In this document: positions 14,209 through 22,000 of the stretch, in pieces | Position numbering within the stretch: the first letter of the stretch is position 1 | Layout of the letters: every line of letters starts with the position of its first letter | IMG/VR virus record: IMGVR_UViG_3300032753_000193 | Coordinates: 1-22,130 of that record | DNA length: 22,130 bases | From: a virus | Reading direction: 5' to 3' (one strand) | Position numbers and translations under genes: made by a program | Notes under the pieces: generated by a model | Told to the model about the DNA's origin: nothing | Databases searched by the model: none | What the model saw: only the letters and a program-made list of their open reading frames with translations

Positions 14209-14442
14209 CTACAGTCTGATGCCGCTGCTGTCAGCGTTTCGGACGAACCGTGAGTCGCCTTCTGCCGGTGCGCCTTCAAGCTTAGGATCAGCAATCCCAA
14301 AGAAGTCGCCACGAATGTCACGAGGACGGAAGTTGACTTCTACCTTGCCAGCGCAACTGGGGCACTCGGACCCACAGTTGCCGTGGCAGGTGTCGGTCTG
14401 CATCGAACGGTGACTGTCTGCTGCGTCAAAACCGTAATCCAT
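14209..14442 (-). CDS. Small Cys-cluster protein
   Basis: This 77-residue acidic protein contains TCHGNCGSECPSC, placing Cys19, Cys23, Cys27 and Cys30 in a C-x3-C-x3-C-x2-C cluster that could bind zinc or form disulphides. The remainder (VEVNFRPRDIRGDFFGIADP) has a hydrophobic stretch and ends in a polar tail. No family is recognised. The ATG overlaps the preceding TAA by one base (TAATG), with AAGGAAG five bases upstream. It is the last of four small genes after the capsid gene, and the large fibre gene begins nine bases after it. Possible roles are head completion or decoration, but this is position-based inference. Confidence 0.65.
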   Translation of the reverse strand: MDYGFDAADSHRSMQTDTCHGNCGSECPSCAGKVEVNFRPRDIRGDFFGIADPKLEGAPAEGDSRFVRNADSSGIRL

Positions 14443-14717
14443 TAGACTTCCTTAACCTTGAATGGGAAACCAGTGACATCGTTCGGCGTGTGAACGTCGT
14501 TGATCCACGAACCGTGCTGGTCAGCGGAAATGTCTTGAATCACAAGAGGAGCCTTGACGCCACGCTTGGTAGCGATGTCTGACATGCCACGGTTGACCGA
14601 GCCAGAATCCGCGACCTTAGCGACCACTGATGGGTGGCTGTAGTCATCGTTCATGTGGCCCGACAGTTCTTCCTTGCTCATTTCACGGGTGGTGCCGATA
14701 GATCCGGGAACGCTCAT
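14442..14717 (-). CDS. Small hypothetical protein after capsid
   Basis: This 91-residue, mostly polar protein has no cysteine. It contains TREMSKEELSGHMNDDY and a beta-rich second half (KAPLVIQDISADQHG, DVTGFPFKVKEV). I recognise no family. The start makes an ATGA overlap with the upstream 99-residue gene (GGAAAG about eight bases before), and the stop overlaps the next ATG. The tightly coupled set of four small genes between capsid and fibre suggests products made in related amounts, such as head-decoration or head-completion proteins; the sequence itself does not show this. Confidence 0.65.
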   Translation of the reverse strand: MSVPGSIGTTREMSKEELSGHMNDDYSHPSVVAKVADSGSVNRGMSDIATKRGVKAPLVIQDISADQHGSWINDVHTPNDVTGFPFKVKEV

Positions 14718-15013
14718 CGGTTCATCTTTCCGCCCATGATTACCTTGGCACCCATAAGGGGATCACCAAGGTGAGCACGGCTGTTGTCAGTGTCGCGGTT
14801 TGTAGCAGCGACGTTGATTCGAGTTGCTTTGCCGGTGTCCCTCATTTCCACACGACCGTCGGCAGCCATTTCGCTGTCCATGTCGTGCGTACCGTAGGAT
14901 GCGGCGTCGTTAGCCTTGGCACGCTCAGGACGCAAAGGAAGGGGCGTACCGGGTTGTCCGGCCCACTCCATGCCTCGCTTCTCGCCCATGCCTGTTGGGG
15001 ATGAAACTCCCAT
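14714..15013 (-). CDS. Small hypothetical polar protein after capsid
   Basis: This 99-residue protein is rich in Gly, Met, Asp and Arg, with few large hydrophobics. The first part (GVSSPTGMGEKRGMEW) looks disordered; later parts (GRVEMRDTGKATRINVAATNRD) could form short strands. No family is recognised. The ATG has AGGAG five bases upstream and lies two bases after the TAA of the zinc-ribbon gene. It ends with an ATGA overlap to the following gene. Its low hydrophobicity argues for an extended or capsid-bound protein, not an independent enzyme. Confidence 0.62.
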   Translation of the reverse strand: MGVSSPTGMGEKRGMEWAGQPGTPLPLRPERAKANDAASYGTHDMDSEMAADGRVEMRDTGKATRINVAATNRDTDNSRAHLGDPLMGAKVIMGGKMNR

Positions 15014-15015
15014 GA

Positions 15016-15207
15016 TTACTCCTGACTGTTGTATCGGCCACCGTCAACATTACGGCGACCAAACCAAGTAGTTAAAGGTGCTTCGCCTTCCCAAGGAGCC
15101 ACCGCAGTTCCATTAACGTGCGTATGCTTTCCGCAAATCAAACACTGGTACATATCTTGTCCAGCAATCAGATCAGCAGATCCGCAATGTGCGCAGTTAA
15201 AGACCAC
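15016..15207 (-). CDS. Small zinc-ribbon protein
   Basis: This 63-residue protein has two CxxC knuckles, NCAHCG (Cys5, Cys8) and QCLICGKH (Cys22, Cys25), 13 residues apart: the standard zinc-ribbon layout. The C-terminal half (TTWFGRRNVDGGRYNSQE) is polar. Zinc ribbons of this size bind nucleic acid or stabilise protein contacts; which applies here is unknown. The start is a GTG at 15207 with AGGGAG five bases upstream, 24 bases after the capsid stop. No in-frame ATG would retain the first CxxC. Confidence 0.75.
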   Translation of the reverse strand: MVFNCAHCGSADLIAGQDMYQCLICGKHTHVNGTAVAPWEGEAPLTTWFGRRNVDGGRYNSQE

Positions 15208-15231
15208 GGTGGCTCCCTAGAAGGCTAACGA

Positions 15232-16194
15232 CTACTGGTCGATAGCAGGGTCGGAGTAGGTCAGCGAGCTACCAGTTTCAATCCGCTGGATCGAAGCCTG
15301 ACGGTAGATGCTGTAGCCACCGAGCCAGTACCAGCCCCAAGGCACGAACCGACGCAAGAAGTCGGTGATCGGACCAGGAACAACGTGAGGCTGTTCGGTG
15401 TTTCCGTCAACCATGCTCCACGCCTTAGCAAGCGACTGACGACCCACGCAAAGGACGCCAAAGACGTTTGCACCGACGGTGCCAGTTGAGGAACCTGCGC
15501 CCTGGAACACAGGGGCACGAGGGGTCTCGATGAAGCGGAAGCCTTCAAACGCTCCCAGTTCACCGGCCCAAATCTCACCGGGCTGTGAGTAGGTGTGTGG
15601 GTCACGCCATGCAGCCGAACCCGTTTCCGAGGTGAAGTCGTAAGCGACGTTCGGGTGGACGTAAGCGGTGTAGAAACCGTTGAAGTTCGGGACGTTCTGT
15701 GAACGGAGGCGAGCCTTCGCTGCACGGATGTCAGAAGCCTTCAACAGCGTCGTGCTGTTCAAGCCGGTACGAGCGGTCTGACCGCCAGTGTAGGCCACGT
15801 TTGTACCAGCAGCGAGGACGTTGCGGGCAACTTCGTCAATTGACACACCAGCGTTGTAACCAATCACGTTGGCGACAATGGGGTCAACTTCGACGTACGA
15901 CTCACCACGAAGGGCGGCAGTCGTCAACACGGCGTTACCGTACTCAGCAAGCGTCACCGTGACGGTGCTCTCGGAAATAGCCGAAGGCGTAACGTCTGTG
16001 GACTCGTTGAGAGCGGTGGATGCAATGGCGAGGTCCGAGATAATCGGGAACGTCACCGAAGCACCTGGCATGCTCTGGTTGGTGGGCTTTACATCGGCAA
16101 CAGCGTCGAAGTAAAGTTCTGGACGGAGGGCGAAGCGTGCAAGCCGGTCATATGCCGCTTGTGCCAGCCCAAGTGCGGTTGTGGTGTAAGCCAC
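15232..16194 (-). CDS. Major capsid protein (HK97-fold, N4 gp56/P22-type)
   Basis: This 320-residue protein has the features of the N4 gp56-like/P22-type branch of HK97-fold capsid proteins: a helical N-terminus, GASVTFPIISDLAIASTALNE (the E-loop region, about 44-64), the strand ISESTVTVTLAEYGNAVLTT (73-92), a spine helix SIDEVARNVLAAG, and P-domain strands ending RFVPWGWYWLGGYSIYRQASIQRIETGS. It would form the icosahedral shell. The scaffold-like gene lies directly upstream. The start is a GTG at 16194 with AAGGAG eight bases upstream; the next residues AYTTTALGL are the usual beginning for this group. Strong expression is expected, but no private promoter is visible in the 34 bases before it. 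Confidence 0.82.
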   Translation of the reverse strand: MAYTTTALGLAQAAYDRLARFALRPELYFDAVADVKPTNQSMPGASVTFPIISDLAIASTALNESTDVTPSAISESTVTVTLAEYGNAVLTTAALRGESYVEVDPIVANVIGYNAGVSIDEVARNVLAAGTNVAYTGGQTARTGLNSTTLLKASDIRAAKARLRSQNVPNFNGFYTAYVHPNVAYDFTSETGSAAWRDPHTYSQPGEIWAGELGAFEGFRFIETPRAPVFQGAGSSTGTVGANVFGVLCVGRQSLAKAWSMVDGNTEQPHVVPGPITDFLRRFVPWGWYWLGGYSIYRQASIQRIETGSSLTYSDPAIDQ

Positions 16195-16228
16195 TTTGGG
16201 GTCTCCTTATTGGATTAACCCCGATGGA

Positions 16229-16699
16229 TCATCGCATACCGGGAGTGTAGATGCCACCTTCGGCACCCTGCTTGGAGATAATTGCCATAATCTCATCCGC
16301 CGATTTTGCCTCTGCAATCAAAGCTTCAAGAGCCTGCATTGCCGTTGGCCCGGAGTTCGAAGTTCCTGTTGAACCTTGAATTTGCCGGTGGGTTTCTAGT
16401 TCTTCTTTGATGGGGTCATGCGCCTGCTCTTGGCTAGAGAAGATCCCATATTCCTCAGCAGCCTTGCGGATTGCTTCGGGATCGGTATCGCCATCGTAAG
16501 CCTTGCGAAGCAAAGCACCGACTCCACTTTCGGGGATTCCTGCCTTGGTAAACGCCAGATCACGCTTCACGGCTTCGAGTTCGGCTTGTGCCGCCTCTGC
16601 TGCCTTGGCTCGCTCCCTGGACTTCCGCAACTCTGCACGGATGTTTGGGTCAAGGTGGTCGGATTCCTCGTTCTCGTAGAACTCGTCGGATTCGCTCAT
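16229..16699 (-). CDS. Capsid scaffolding protein candidate
   Basis: This 156-residue acidic protein starts with SESDEFYENEESDHLDP, followed by a coiled coil of about 35 residues (RAELRKSRERAKAAEAAQAELEAVKRDLAF) and a helical C-terminal half (TAMQALEALIAEAKSADEIMAIISKQG). A disordered acidic start, a central coiled coil and a position immediately before the major capsid gene are the common signature of phage scaffolding proteins, which guide procapsid assembly and leave before packaging. No protease motif is visible. The ATG at 16699 has GGAGAG four bases before it. It follows the only long gene-free stretch in the window, so this gene may head a separately controlled capsid unit. Confidence 0.7.
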   Translation of the reverse strand: MSESDEFYENEESDHLDPNIRAELRKSRERAKAAEAAQAELEAVKRDLAFTKAGIPESGVGALLRKAYDGDTDPEAIRKAAEEYGIFSSQEQAHDPIKEELETHRQIQGSTGTSNSGPTAMQALEALIAEAKSADEIMAIISKQGAEGGIYTPGMR

Positions 16700-16896
16700 G
16701 GTCTCTCCATTCCGTTACGCATGTCCACCGGAGGTGTGAACACGGATAGTTGATTGGGTTATGTGTTGGCCTATACACAGCAAGGTTGCCAACCCTTACC
16801 GGGCAGCGGCCTTAGCTCACGGCGTTCACACCGGCCAAAGCACCACTAGGGATAAGTGTATCACAAATAGTGTCCTCCGGAAGAGTCAAACCCCCA

Positions 16897-16918
16897 ACAT
16901 TGCTTGGCCGAACAATGT
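16897..16918 (-). other. Stem-loop
   Basis: The inverted repeat ACATTG/CAATGT can be extended by two A-T pairs past a one-base bulge, closing a five-base loop (CGGCC on the minus strand). A mixed A/T and G/C stem without a following T-run argues against an intrinsic terminator. Confidence 0.45.
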
Positions 16919-17037
16919 GTAACCGACTAGGGTGGTAAAGAACCTTTTTGTTCCGCTATTGGCTACCGACCTTGGCGATCAACTCAAGGCACCCACCAAC
17001 TCGCTTTCCAAGTCAATGCCCTTCCCGACCGTGTACT

Positions 17038-17061
17038 CCCCTCCCAGTCACTGGCGAGGGG
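17038..17061 (-). terminator. Strong stem-loop after the 439-residue gene, terminator-like without U-run
   Basis: On the minus strand CCCCTC pairs with GAGGGG and CCAGT with ACTGG, giving an 11-pair stem with one bulged G and a minimal loop. It begins 23 bases after the TAA. No run of T follows (AGTACACGG), so it is not a classical intrinsic terminator; it could still attenuate, protect the 3' end of upstream mRNA, or be a processing site. Confidence 0.4.
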
Positions 17062-17066
17062 CGGCA

Positions 17067-17087
17067 GTAATCACCTTAGCAGATTAC
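17067..17087 (-). other. Small inverted repeat spanning the stop codon
   Basis: GTAATC at 17087-17082 pairs with GATTAC at 17072-17067 around a nine-base loop; the TAA stop is inside the first arm. It lies directly before the stronger stem-loop, so the two form a tandem structure at the end of the upstream message. Confidence 0.4.
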
Positions 17088-18403
17088 GTTGATGCTCGCC
17101 CAACAGCCGTACCCTTGGTTCCTGCGGCGTAACCTCCACCACCGGAAAGACCTGCTGCCTTAGCCCCGAGTGCCAATTTCAGGGCTGCATCTTCTTGGGC
17201 TGCGTTAGTGCCACCAGTAGAGTTTTGGCCGGGAAAAGCGTAGTCAAGGAGTTGCTGTTGGGTAACGGTTGCTTGTCCACGGGTTCCTACGGCTGCTTGT
17301 TCCAACGGGTTTAGGGCTGCTGCTTTAGCAAAGGCTGCTTGGGTTTGGGACGCTGCGACATTGCCTGAACTATCTGTCATGTTCATTGCCGCAAGATCGG
17401 TTGCTTGTTGGTTGGTCAAGTTGCCAAATCCCGTGGCTTCTGCTTCCGTGCCGAGGACTGCGGCTTGAGTTTGTTTGATCGTGTTAGTCAATGCGTTTGC
17501 TGGATTAAGATAATATGCAGCGAGTTGTCCTGTGTCTATGCCAAAGTATTGTTTCAGCAATTGCCTAGTTTCGGCGGGAGCGTTTGCTGCTACATTGTAA
17601 CCATTTTGAACTCGCTGTTGGAACTCAGCGGCACTCACATTGTTGGCAATAAGATTACCAATTACTTGTGAAGTAAGGAACGACGCAGGCAAACCACTTT
17701 GTTGTGCGTAACCTTGGTAACTATTTTCGGTACTTAAATAAGTTGCTTCTGAAAGGGGAGATTTTCCTTCTGCAATGAGTTGTGCGTTGCCAGGAAATCG
17801 CTGTTGGTAAGCAGGAGTAGTTCGAAGCCAGTCAATGATTCCACCAAGGTTGGTCATGTCTCCGGGCGTTGAAAGGCGCTGCCACACTTGATTCGCAAGG
17901 GTTGGATCAAGGGCAGAAAGTCCCCAATCTTGAAGATCGCCAAGAACGGTGTTGTAGGCTGTCGCTTGTTCCGAAGCTGAGTAATCGGTGACTGCTGCGT
18001 AATTACCGCCGCCTCCACCGCTGTTATCGCTAGAATTGGTGTTGGGAGCAACAATAAGAGATTTAGTACCAGCCCTGTTTGAACCCGTAGTAGGCGTGTA
18101 GTCGCCTAATCCGTTTCCACCCGGAAGGGTTTGCAAGCCAACTTTGACACCACCTTGAGTGGTACCAAAATCGGAAAGCATTTTCAAAAGTCCTGTTCTG
18201 ACAGCACTAACATCAGTTGTGTAAGTGCCTGTCAGATTTTCGTAAACGCTAAGAAGTCCGGGTATGCCAACTTTCGCTACGATGTTGTTATAAACATCTG
18301 TTGGAGTTTTGCCAGCGACTCCGCCAGATACACCTTTTAACGCAGGAACGTCACCAATGCTGTACGCTCCGCCAGCCGAAGGTAAAGTTGAAAAACCTGG
18401 CAT
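17084..18403 (-). CDS. Probable internal virion protein, Gly/Ala/Gln-rich
   Basis: This 439-residue protein has no cysteine. The first 150 residues are Gly/Ser/Thr-rich with a Gly5 stretch. The middle (about 150-340) is helical with segments such as DPTLANQVWQRLSTPGD, YQQRFPGNAQLIAEGKSPL and AAEFQQRVQNGYNVAANAPAE. The C-terminal part is an Ala/Gln-rich helix region ending in a Gly-rich tail. Similar helical, Gln/Ala-rich proteins occur among phage internal or tape-like virion proteins; I do not have a firm family. The ATG at 18403 is preferred over the GTG at 18406, since AGGAG is six bases from it. It overlaps the upstream TGA by one base. Confidence 0.6.
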   Translation of the reverse strand: MPGFSTLPSAGGAYSIGDVPALKGVSGGVAGKTPTDVYNNIVAKVGIPGLLSVYENLTGTYTTDVSAVRTGLLKMLSDFGTTQGGVKVGLQTLPGGNGLGDYTPTTGSNRAGTKSLIVAPNTNSSDNSGGGGGNYAAVTDYSASEQATAYNTVLGDLQDWGLSALDPTLANQVWQRLSTPGDMTNLGGIIDWLRTTPAYQQRFPGNAQLIAEGKSPLSEATYLSTENSYQGYAQQSGLPASFLTSQVIGNLIANNVSAAEFQQRVQNGYNVAANAPAETRQLLKQYFGIDTGQLAAYYLNPANALTNTIKQTQAAVLGTEAEATGFGNLTNQQATDLAAMNMTDSSGNVAASQTQAAFAKAAALNPLEQAAVGTRGQATVTQQQLLDYAFPGQNSTGGTNAAQEDAALKLALGAKAAGLSGGGGYAAGTKGTAVGRAST

Positions 18404-19023
18404 CACATACTCCTATTCCCAAAGGCGCTGTTTAACGCTTTGCTGAAAGCATCTGCCCTGTTGTGTGCTTGTGGGCTTTTGTCCCAACCGTGAGCAGGAT
18501 CTTGCATGATATATTTGCCCCATTGGTCAAGCGTCATTGGAACAGGGCGACCTGTTTTTTCGTCCATGCCACCTTGAAGCGCAGCGGCCCATTTAGGATC
18601 TGACCAATTCGGTTCTTGGGGGATGCCGCCAAGTGTTTGTTCGGCCACTCGAATGTAAGGATCAAGCAAAACTCGGGTTGGCAAACCCATTGCAATCTGC
18701 GGCGCAAAAGTCGGGTACATGCCCTGAGCAATTTGTTCGGCGTATTTTTTAAACGCATCCGTGTTGCCGTCTTTCAAGACTTTGGCCCACTCGTCAATTG
18801 CAGGTTCTGAAATTGGAATAACAAAATCATCTGCGATTTGTTTGATTTCGCCTTTGATGCCTTTGGGCTTTTCCTCGGGGATAGAAGGAATACCAGTTGA
18901 TGACATTGGCATTTCCTGAGTTTCTGGCGCTTGTTCTTCTGGTGCCTGAGCCTCGGTAGCATCGGTTTCTTCTGGCGCTTGAGTATCTTGTTCGTCGGGC
19001 GTTGGAGTCATGGTGTCTGTCAT
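18403..19023 (-). CDS. Acidic-headed hypothetical virion protein
   Basis: This 206-residue protein opens with about 50 residues rich in Glu, Thr, Pro and Ala (EQDTQAPEETDATEAQAPEE), surely disordered. A helical body follows (IKQIADDFVIPISEPAIDEWAKVLKDG; TDAFKKYAEQIAQGM), and the C-terminus has LDQWGKYIMQDPAHGWDKSP and DAFSKALNSAFG. It has no cysteine. I do not recognise the family. The gene lies between two probable internal virion genes: its ATG follows the previous TAA by three bases and its TGA overlaps the next start. It may be an internal protein or an assembly factor; the acidic tail could mimic DNA or contact basic partners. The ribosome site is weak, so coupling may supply initiation. 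Confidence 0.55.
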   Translation of the reverse strand: MTDTMTPTPDEQDTQAPEETDATEAQAPEEQAPETQEMPMSSTGIPSIPEEKPKGIKGEIKQIADDFVIPISEPAIDEWAKVLKDGNTDAFKKYAEQIAQGMYPTFAPQIAMGLPTRVLLDPYIRVAEQTLGGIPQEPNWSDPKWAAALQGGMDEKTGRPVPMTLDQWGKYIMQDPAHGWDKSPQAHNRADAFSKALNSAFGNRSM

Positions 19024-19026
19024 TGG

Positions 19027-22000
19027 TTATCCAAGGGGTGCTAGTACGGAGATAAGGGCAGGTTTGATTGCTGCATATTTTGGATCGGTAAGATAACTGT
19101 TAATACCATCTTGCCACCATTGCTTGATTTCTGCGTAAGACCTGCTGCCGGTGGCGGCTTCTTGTTGATATTGCATCAACTGACCAATGGCAGGAAGAAA
19201 ATCGGATTCCATTAACTTGTTGATTTGTTCAATTTGTTTTGGGTATTGTTCTTTCACCGATGGGTCTTTGAGCATTTCAAGGAATTGGTTGTAGGTAGAC
19301 CAAGCTCTATCTTGTGAAGTGTTGGATTGGAATTGCGCCAACCACGTTGGGTTATAAACCCGACCATAAGATTTAATGTATTGCTGCTCTGCTTCGTATG
19401 CGCCAGACTTACCTTTGACGGTTTCGTACCAAGGATCAAGCATGTCGTAGTACCACTGATTGCCAATTGCAATCTGTAGATTTTTTATAAAATCGTCTGG
19501 CATAAGACGCTTGCGGAGTCCATCGTTGACGGTTGCCGTAAGTGCCGGTTCGTAGTAATTTTTATCTTTCGTGTCAATGCCGCCAATAAGTCCCCATGCT
19601 GCGAGTGGGTACTTATTGATAATGCTTGTGTTCTTGGGATCTTCAACTACGTTGTACAGTTCTTTGTTCTCGGGCAAATAGTTGCCGTGAGTAGTTGTAG
19701 TTGTACCCAAAGTGTCACCAAACATATCTGGGTGATCGTGGTAGAACTTTGCAGTTCCGGCAAATGGGTTGGCAGGTGTGTTCAATTTTTCGTATTGAGT
19801 GTAGATTGCTCGACCCTTTGGATCTGCTTTGCCAATACCAATGGCTACGGGAGAAATTAACCCAACAGCAATTTTACCCGCCCAATCCATAAGAGCAATG
19901 CGACGAGATTCTGAAACAAACTTGTTGTATGAGTCCGTATTTGGGTTCATCATGTTTGCTTGATATTGGTTGATGTCAATTAACGCATCGTCGTAAGTGT
20001 AATTAGGCCCGACTTTTTTTAACAATTCCGACCAACGAGCATTTGACATGTCGTTGAATACTTCAATCTGAGCTTGAATCTGAGCCTGAATAATTTGAGT
20101 GTTGAAACCCTGTTTGTCAATTCCTGCGGCAAACGCCGCGCCTTGCAACAACGAGCGAGCAATTGAGTTAGGAACAAAAGATTCCCACAGCGGGGTGCTA
20201 CTTCCAATTGGTCCCATCGCTGCGCCAGCAAGTTTGTTAATCCATTTTTGACCAAGAACCTTTTGGGTTAACCCAATGTTTTCCAAAAGAATGTGGGCAG
20301 GGACAGTGACAATGGGACCAAAGTTTGGTTTGACATATCCAAAAATACTTTGAGCAAACGACATCGGGGCGCTGCTAGAGTCGCTTCCCTCCGAGAAAGG
20401 GTCCATTGTTTGTAGCGACGACAATGAGCCGGTAAATGGTATGCCGCCCAAGAGTGCTGGGGCAGGAATGTTAAAGATGGACATTCCATTTTTCTTTGTG
20501 GTAGCAGATACCCAGTTTGTTACACCCAACATAACTGTCATGTACTGCATAAACGCACCAGGGTTCGATGCGAACAAACGCCCCATACGACGCCACGCTT
20601 GGTTCTGAGCAAAGTAGAACGGTGCGACCACTCGCATGTTTTCTTCAAACTTCATTTTGTCCATTGGGTTATGGATAAAACGAATCATGTTTTGCGATGC
20701 AGCAACTTGGGCTTGAAGATCCGCTTGATCGGCGGTCATAATGCCACGATCAACAACGTCTTGCAAAGCTTGACGGTGCTGAACAAACTCTACGATGTAG
20801 ATAGGCTGGCGTGAAATGTGGTTGACAATTGGGCCAAGGACTTTTTCGTGTCCAAAGGTTGATGCACGTTGGATCAATTGTGTTGGAGCAATGGACTTGG
20901 GAACTCGACCAACGTGAGATTCTGGCACCTGATGAGGTTTCCAAGGTTTGTCAGTCTTAGGGTCAAATGCGTATTCACGGATAAAAGCTGACGTTTCTTG
21001 CGGAACATTTTGGTTGGCAATATCTTCAAGCAATTTGCGGTGAACCATTCCGCCCCAACGGACAGAAGTGTCCTTGCCCTGACCCATAACCTTGCCTTCA
21101 AGAGCCTGCACCGATTGGTCTGCCCAAGAGTCAATGGGATCTGTGTAACCCGGCGCTCCTGGCTGTCCTTTAGCAACGGTATTGTAACGGCCCATTGTCT
21201 TTAATTCTGACTCAGGGACACTTTTAAGGATTTGCTTTGCTTCTTCTATGGCTGCGTAGTGCAATTCATCGCCACGCAATCCTTGGTCGTAAAGGTCAAG
21301 GTACGCTTCGGCAAGCGGTCTACCCAAAACTTCGTCCGAAGCAAACTTCAACGAACCAAACTTCCAGCCTTCGTAGTAGCCGGTATTGTCAAGGCCAATC
21401 TTGACATACTCGCTACCGAACTGGACACGCTTTGTCTTGACTTTTAATTTGTCAGTAAACTTACCTGTTTTGATTTCTGCCGTTTTGTCCGACAAGTCAA
21501 TGTCTGACACGGGGTAAGAATGGCGAGAGTCAATAAAATTTGGCAAGTAATGATCGTGCTGATACGCAAGGAATGTCGCTGCTTTGATGTATTCTTCATG
21601 CCCAATGGCGGTGAGGATTCCTTGTTCCACTCCTGCTACTGCGCCTCGAAGAAACAAAGCGATGTCACGCATTGCTGCTCGGGGAATGTCTTTAAGTCCA
21701 TAAGAACCAAGGGTTTTTTCCACGCCTTCGGTGGTCATCATTTTTGACGCTTCTTCGGGAATGTCAATTCCCTTGCCCTTAGCCTCAGCATTCATGATCT
21801 TCCACAGCTCTGATTCGATGTTGGAAGTCGTTGCCTTGGCGCCAAGAGTTGCTGCTTTCTTGTCAGCAATTTCAATAGCCTTGCCAATCTGACGACGAAG
21901 GTTGCCTGCAACAAAACCAGCAGCGATGTTGACTGGCCCAAGACGTGCAGTGTTCAGCCCAAGTTCAGAAGCAGAAACTCGAAGTGCCCAACCTGGCGTC

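Larger units (their letters stand above)
16700..17083 (-). other. 384-base gene-free stretch with stem-loops
   Basis: No coding frame with a credible start and ribosome site is visible on either strand. The stretch separates the internal-protein genes from the scaffold/capsid genes. It contains stem-loops at 17067-17087, 17038-17061 and 16897-16918 (described separately). TTGACT lies at 16889-16884 on the minus strand without a good -10 at 16-18 bases. Its length is exceptional for this compact region, which suggests a regulatory, structured-RNA or former gene role. Confidence 0.5.

Noticed and set aside
16857-16889. TTGACT as a promoter for the scaffold/capsid unit
   Set aside because: At 16-18 bases downstream there is no acceptable -10 hexamer; the best GATACA lies 21 bases away.
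16855-16920. tRNA-like segment: GGGGGTTTGACTCTTCC resembles a T-arm
   Set aside because: The loop lacks the conserved C56, the stem needs two G-T pairs, and no matching 5' acceptor strand or anticodon arm is present about 70 bases upstream.
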